From: Progne subis subis
Taxonomy: Eukaryota > Chordata > Aves > Passeriformes > Hirundinidae
Length of the DNA stretch: 64,000 nucleotides
Reading direction: 5' to 3'
NCBI GenBank assembly: GCA_022316685.1
Contig: JAKJHU010000024.1
Coordinates: forward strand, 8,588,943 to 8,652,942
This document shows, piece by piece, positions 62,301-64,000 of this stretch. A program made the translations under genes and the position numbers. Numbering within the stretch: the stretch's first letter is position 1; every line of letters begins with the position of its first letter. Under the pieces are notes generated by a model. It saw nothing but the letters and a program-made list of their open reading frames with translations, was not told the DNA's origin and did not search any database.

Positions 62301-64000
62301 CTTTTGATTTTGAAACATAACACATGTTCTAGCTGCACTGATACGGGTTCCTGCTTATTATAGTTAATGGATTATTCATCCTCTTTGTCCTTGACATAAT
62401 CCTAAGTATGTGCATAAAACTCAGATCATGTTGCCCATAAAAACCAATCAGCCCAGAGTTCTTCTGCAAGGTGCTGAACATTCACCCAGAGCAGATGGTA
62501 AAGATAATGTTTAATAAAGAGTTAGAGGATTAGTTGGAACAAAAATCAGCTAAGAGAAAGGGATAATTTCATTTCATATGAAACTCCATGACATTTCATG
62601 TACCCAAGGACTGATTAAAATGATGCCAAAAGCTGCTCTTTTTGGCCAGTTTGTCCTAATACTGACCCTGCTTATGTTGTCAGCTGCTGTATCTGCATGT
62701 TATTTTACCACTTCCTGAATAACTCAAAAGAAAGCTCTTCTGATTCTCCTGTGGCTGGCAGAAGTAATTCTTAATTAAATAGGATGAGAAGAGATGATAG
62801 GATTCTGTAAATGTGATGAATATATTTAAGCAACTGATACCTCAACTGAGGTTTAGAAGAAAAGTTTTATAGGTCATTTTAAACATAAATAAATTTTAAA
62901 TGGTAGTTTTCATAATATGTGGAGTTAAGCTTTGGTTTGCCTTGAATATTTAGGTGCTAAATAGAAAACAGAGCAGGGGATAATCCATAAATGATTTTCA
63001 GTCCTGTTTTAGGAAAATTTATTTTTGCTATCAAAAACTTAGTGGAGTAACCAAACCTATACATTTTGCATATTTCATAACACTTGTAATGTATGTCCAA
63101 TTGTTCTTTAATAAGGCTTAATAATAGAAATTTAATAAAACAAATCAGAAGCAAATATTTTACCGTTATGGTATTTCTGGGCCCATGGTTATCTGCTATA
63201 AATTTAAGATCTATAAATCAGAATCTCTGACAAAGTATGTCAGTTATGGATGCTGCAGAAGCAAGTAAGTGGAATTTACTTGTAAATGCAGTGTCCTTTG
63301 TTCTGAACACAAAATTTAAATTATTTGAAGCTGTTCTCATAAATAAACTCATGTTCTTTTAAGAAGACATTTTAGAATGGTTGGTGGGAGACAGAAGACA
63401 ACTATTTCTTTTAATTGTTATGGCACAAGAGCAAAACAGGATAAAAATCCAAGCTATTAACTTACTTTACAGAGACTCAGTGGTCACTGAAGCATAAAAC
63501 CAGATGTGAGCATCTCTGGACTCACTCCAGCTGAAGCTTAAAGCTCTGACCAGTCTTTAATGGTAGAGAACTGTCAGCTGCTTCTGTAATGCAGGAAGAC
63601 AGAAGTATTCTAGAATCAACATAATGGCTTTTGCACTCTTGATATTTGCTGGCTTGGGTAATATTACTACCTAATACTTCCAGAATTCAGCTGAAATCAT
63701 CTCAAAACTTGCTCTGAATTTTCTAGCCATTTCCTGTGCTTAAGACTGTGTTTGGCTCCCTAGAATAAAGACCCTAAAGTCATTTCTGCTGCAAATTATT
63801 TATAATTTAACTTACGCTCCTGTTCTTTCTCTAATTAGTTACTTTTGAAAATGTTCCATTGGGCTCTTCAAACAGCTGAGTATATTTAAAATATTCTGAA
63901 TTAACATAAAAAGTAATAAGACACAGTTAAGAATAAACTGGAAATTAAAGAAACCCTAATTTCACTGACAATAATTGTGAATATTTTATTACAAGATGCA

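Larger units (their letters stand above)
55191..64000. other. AT-rich sequence, no secure gene
   Basis: The last 8.8 kb shows no secure exon and no RNA gene. It holds an A(20) run (58031-58050), a short CAA-rich tract near 58329, a weak MIR-like segment (59205-59310) and a small direct/inverted repeat (61315-61349). It is intergenic or deep intronic. Confidence 0.5.

Noticed and set aside
1..64000. CR1 LINE fragments expected in a bird genome
   Set aside because: I looked for the typical 3' end (TTCCAACCC... and ATTCTATG octamers) on both strands and found no convincing match; the isolated TCATAGAATCG near 5459 is too short.
1..64000. tRNA, rRNA, CRISPR arrays, bacterial operons or plasmid origins
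   Set aside because: Nothing in base composition, repeat pattern or coding density supports any of these.

Overview
This window is vertebrate nuclear DNA, most likely from a bird and plausibly a passerine. The evidence is long AT-rich intron-like or intergenic sequence, one sharp CpG island, very few interspersed repeats, no primate or rodent SINEs, one recognisable ancient MIR relic, and one solo LTR of a type I associate with passerine endogenous retroviruses. The bird assignment is inference; the sequence itself shows only an amniote-like genome. There are no prokaryotic operons, rRNA, tRNA or CRISPR arrays. Nearly all open frames of 60-130 codons look like chance frames in AT-rich or simple-repeat DNA.

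Layout. Positions 1 to about 21950 are AT-rich and read as the first intron, and possibly later exons, of a gene on the minus strand. Positions 21960-23300 are a dense CpG island holding the only secure coding element: a 48-nt first coding exon on the minus strand (22550-22597) that encodes MASNAAEREILFTELQ and ends at a clean GTAAGC splice donor. I do not recognise the gene. A YY1-type motif overlaps its start codon, a GC-rich imperfect tandem array lies just upstream, and a CACGTGAC E-box lies in the distal half, so the island may be bidirectional. A few exon-like segments with good splice sites (13113-13171, 1499-1659 and 16179-16279 on minus; 29527-29613 on plus) are listed as low-confidence candidates.

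From 23300 to 64000 I see no secure gene, only AT-rich sequence. Landmarks are a two-phase polypyrimidine array (35303-35499), a solo LTR with probable 5-bp target duplication (45077-45483), a TG/CA hairpin (50651-50785), and the most striking element, a 26-bp GC-rich minisatellite at 54316-55066. Its core is homogenised into two 234-bp higher-order copies that differ at one base. It sits in AT-rich DNA and creates a local CpG-rich islet reaching about 55190.

Nothing here amounts to a clear new biological system. The best follow-ups are the minisatellite, the unidentified CpG-island gene and its candidate exons, and the candidate plus-strand exon with duplicated donors near 29.6 kb.
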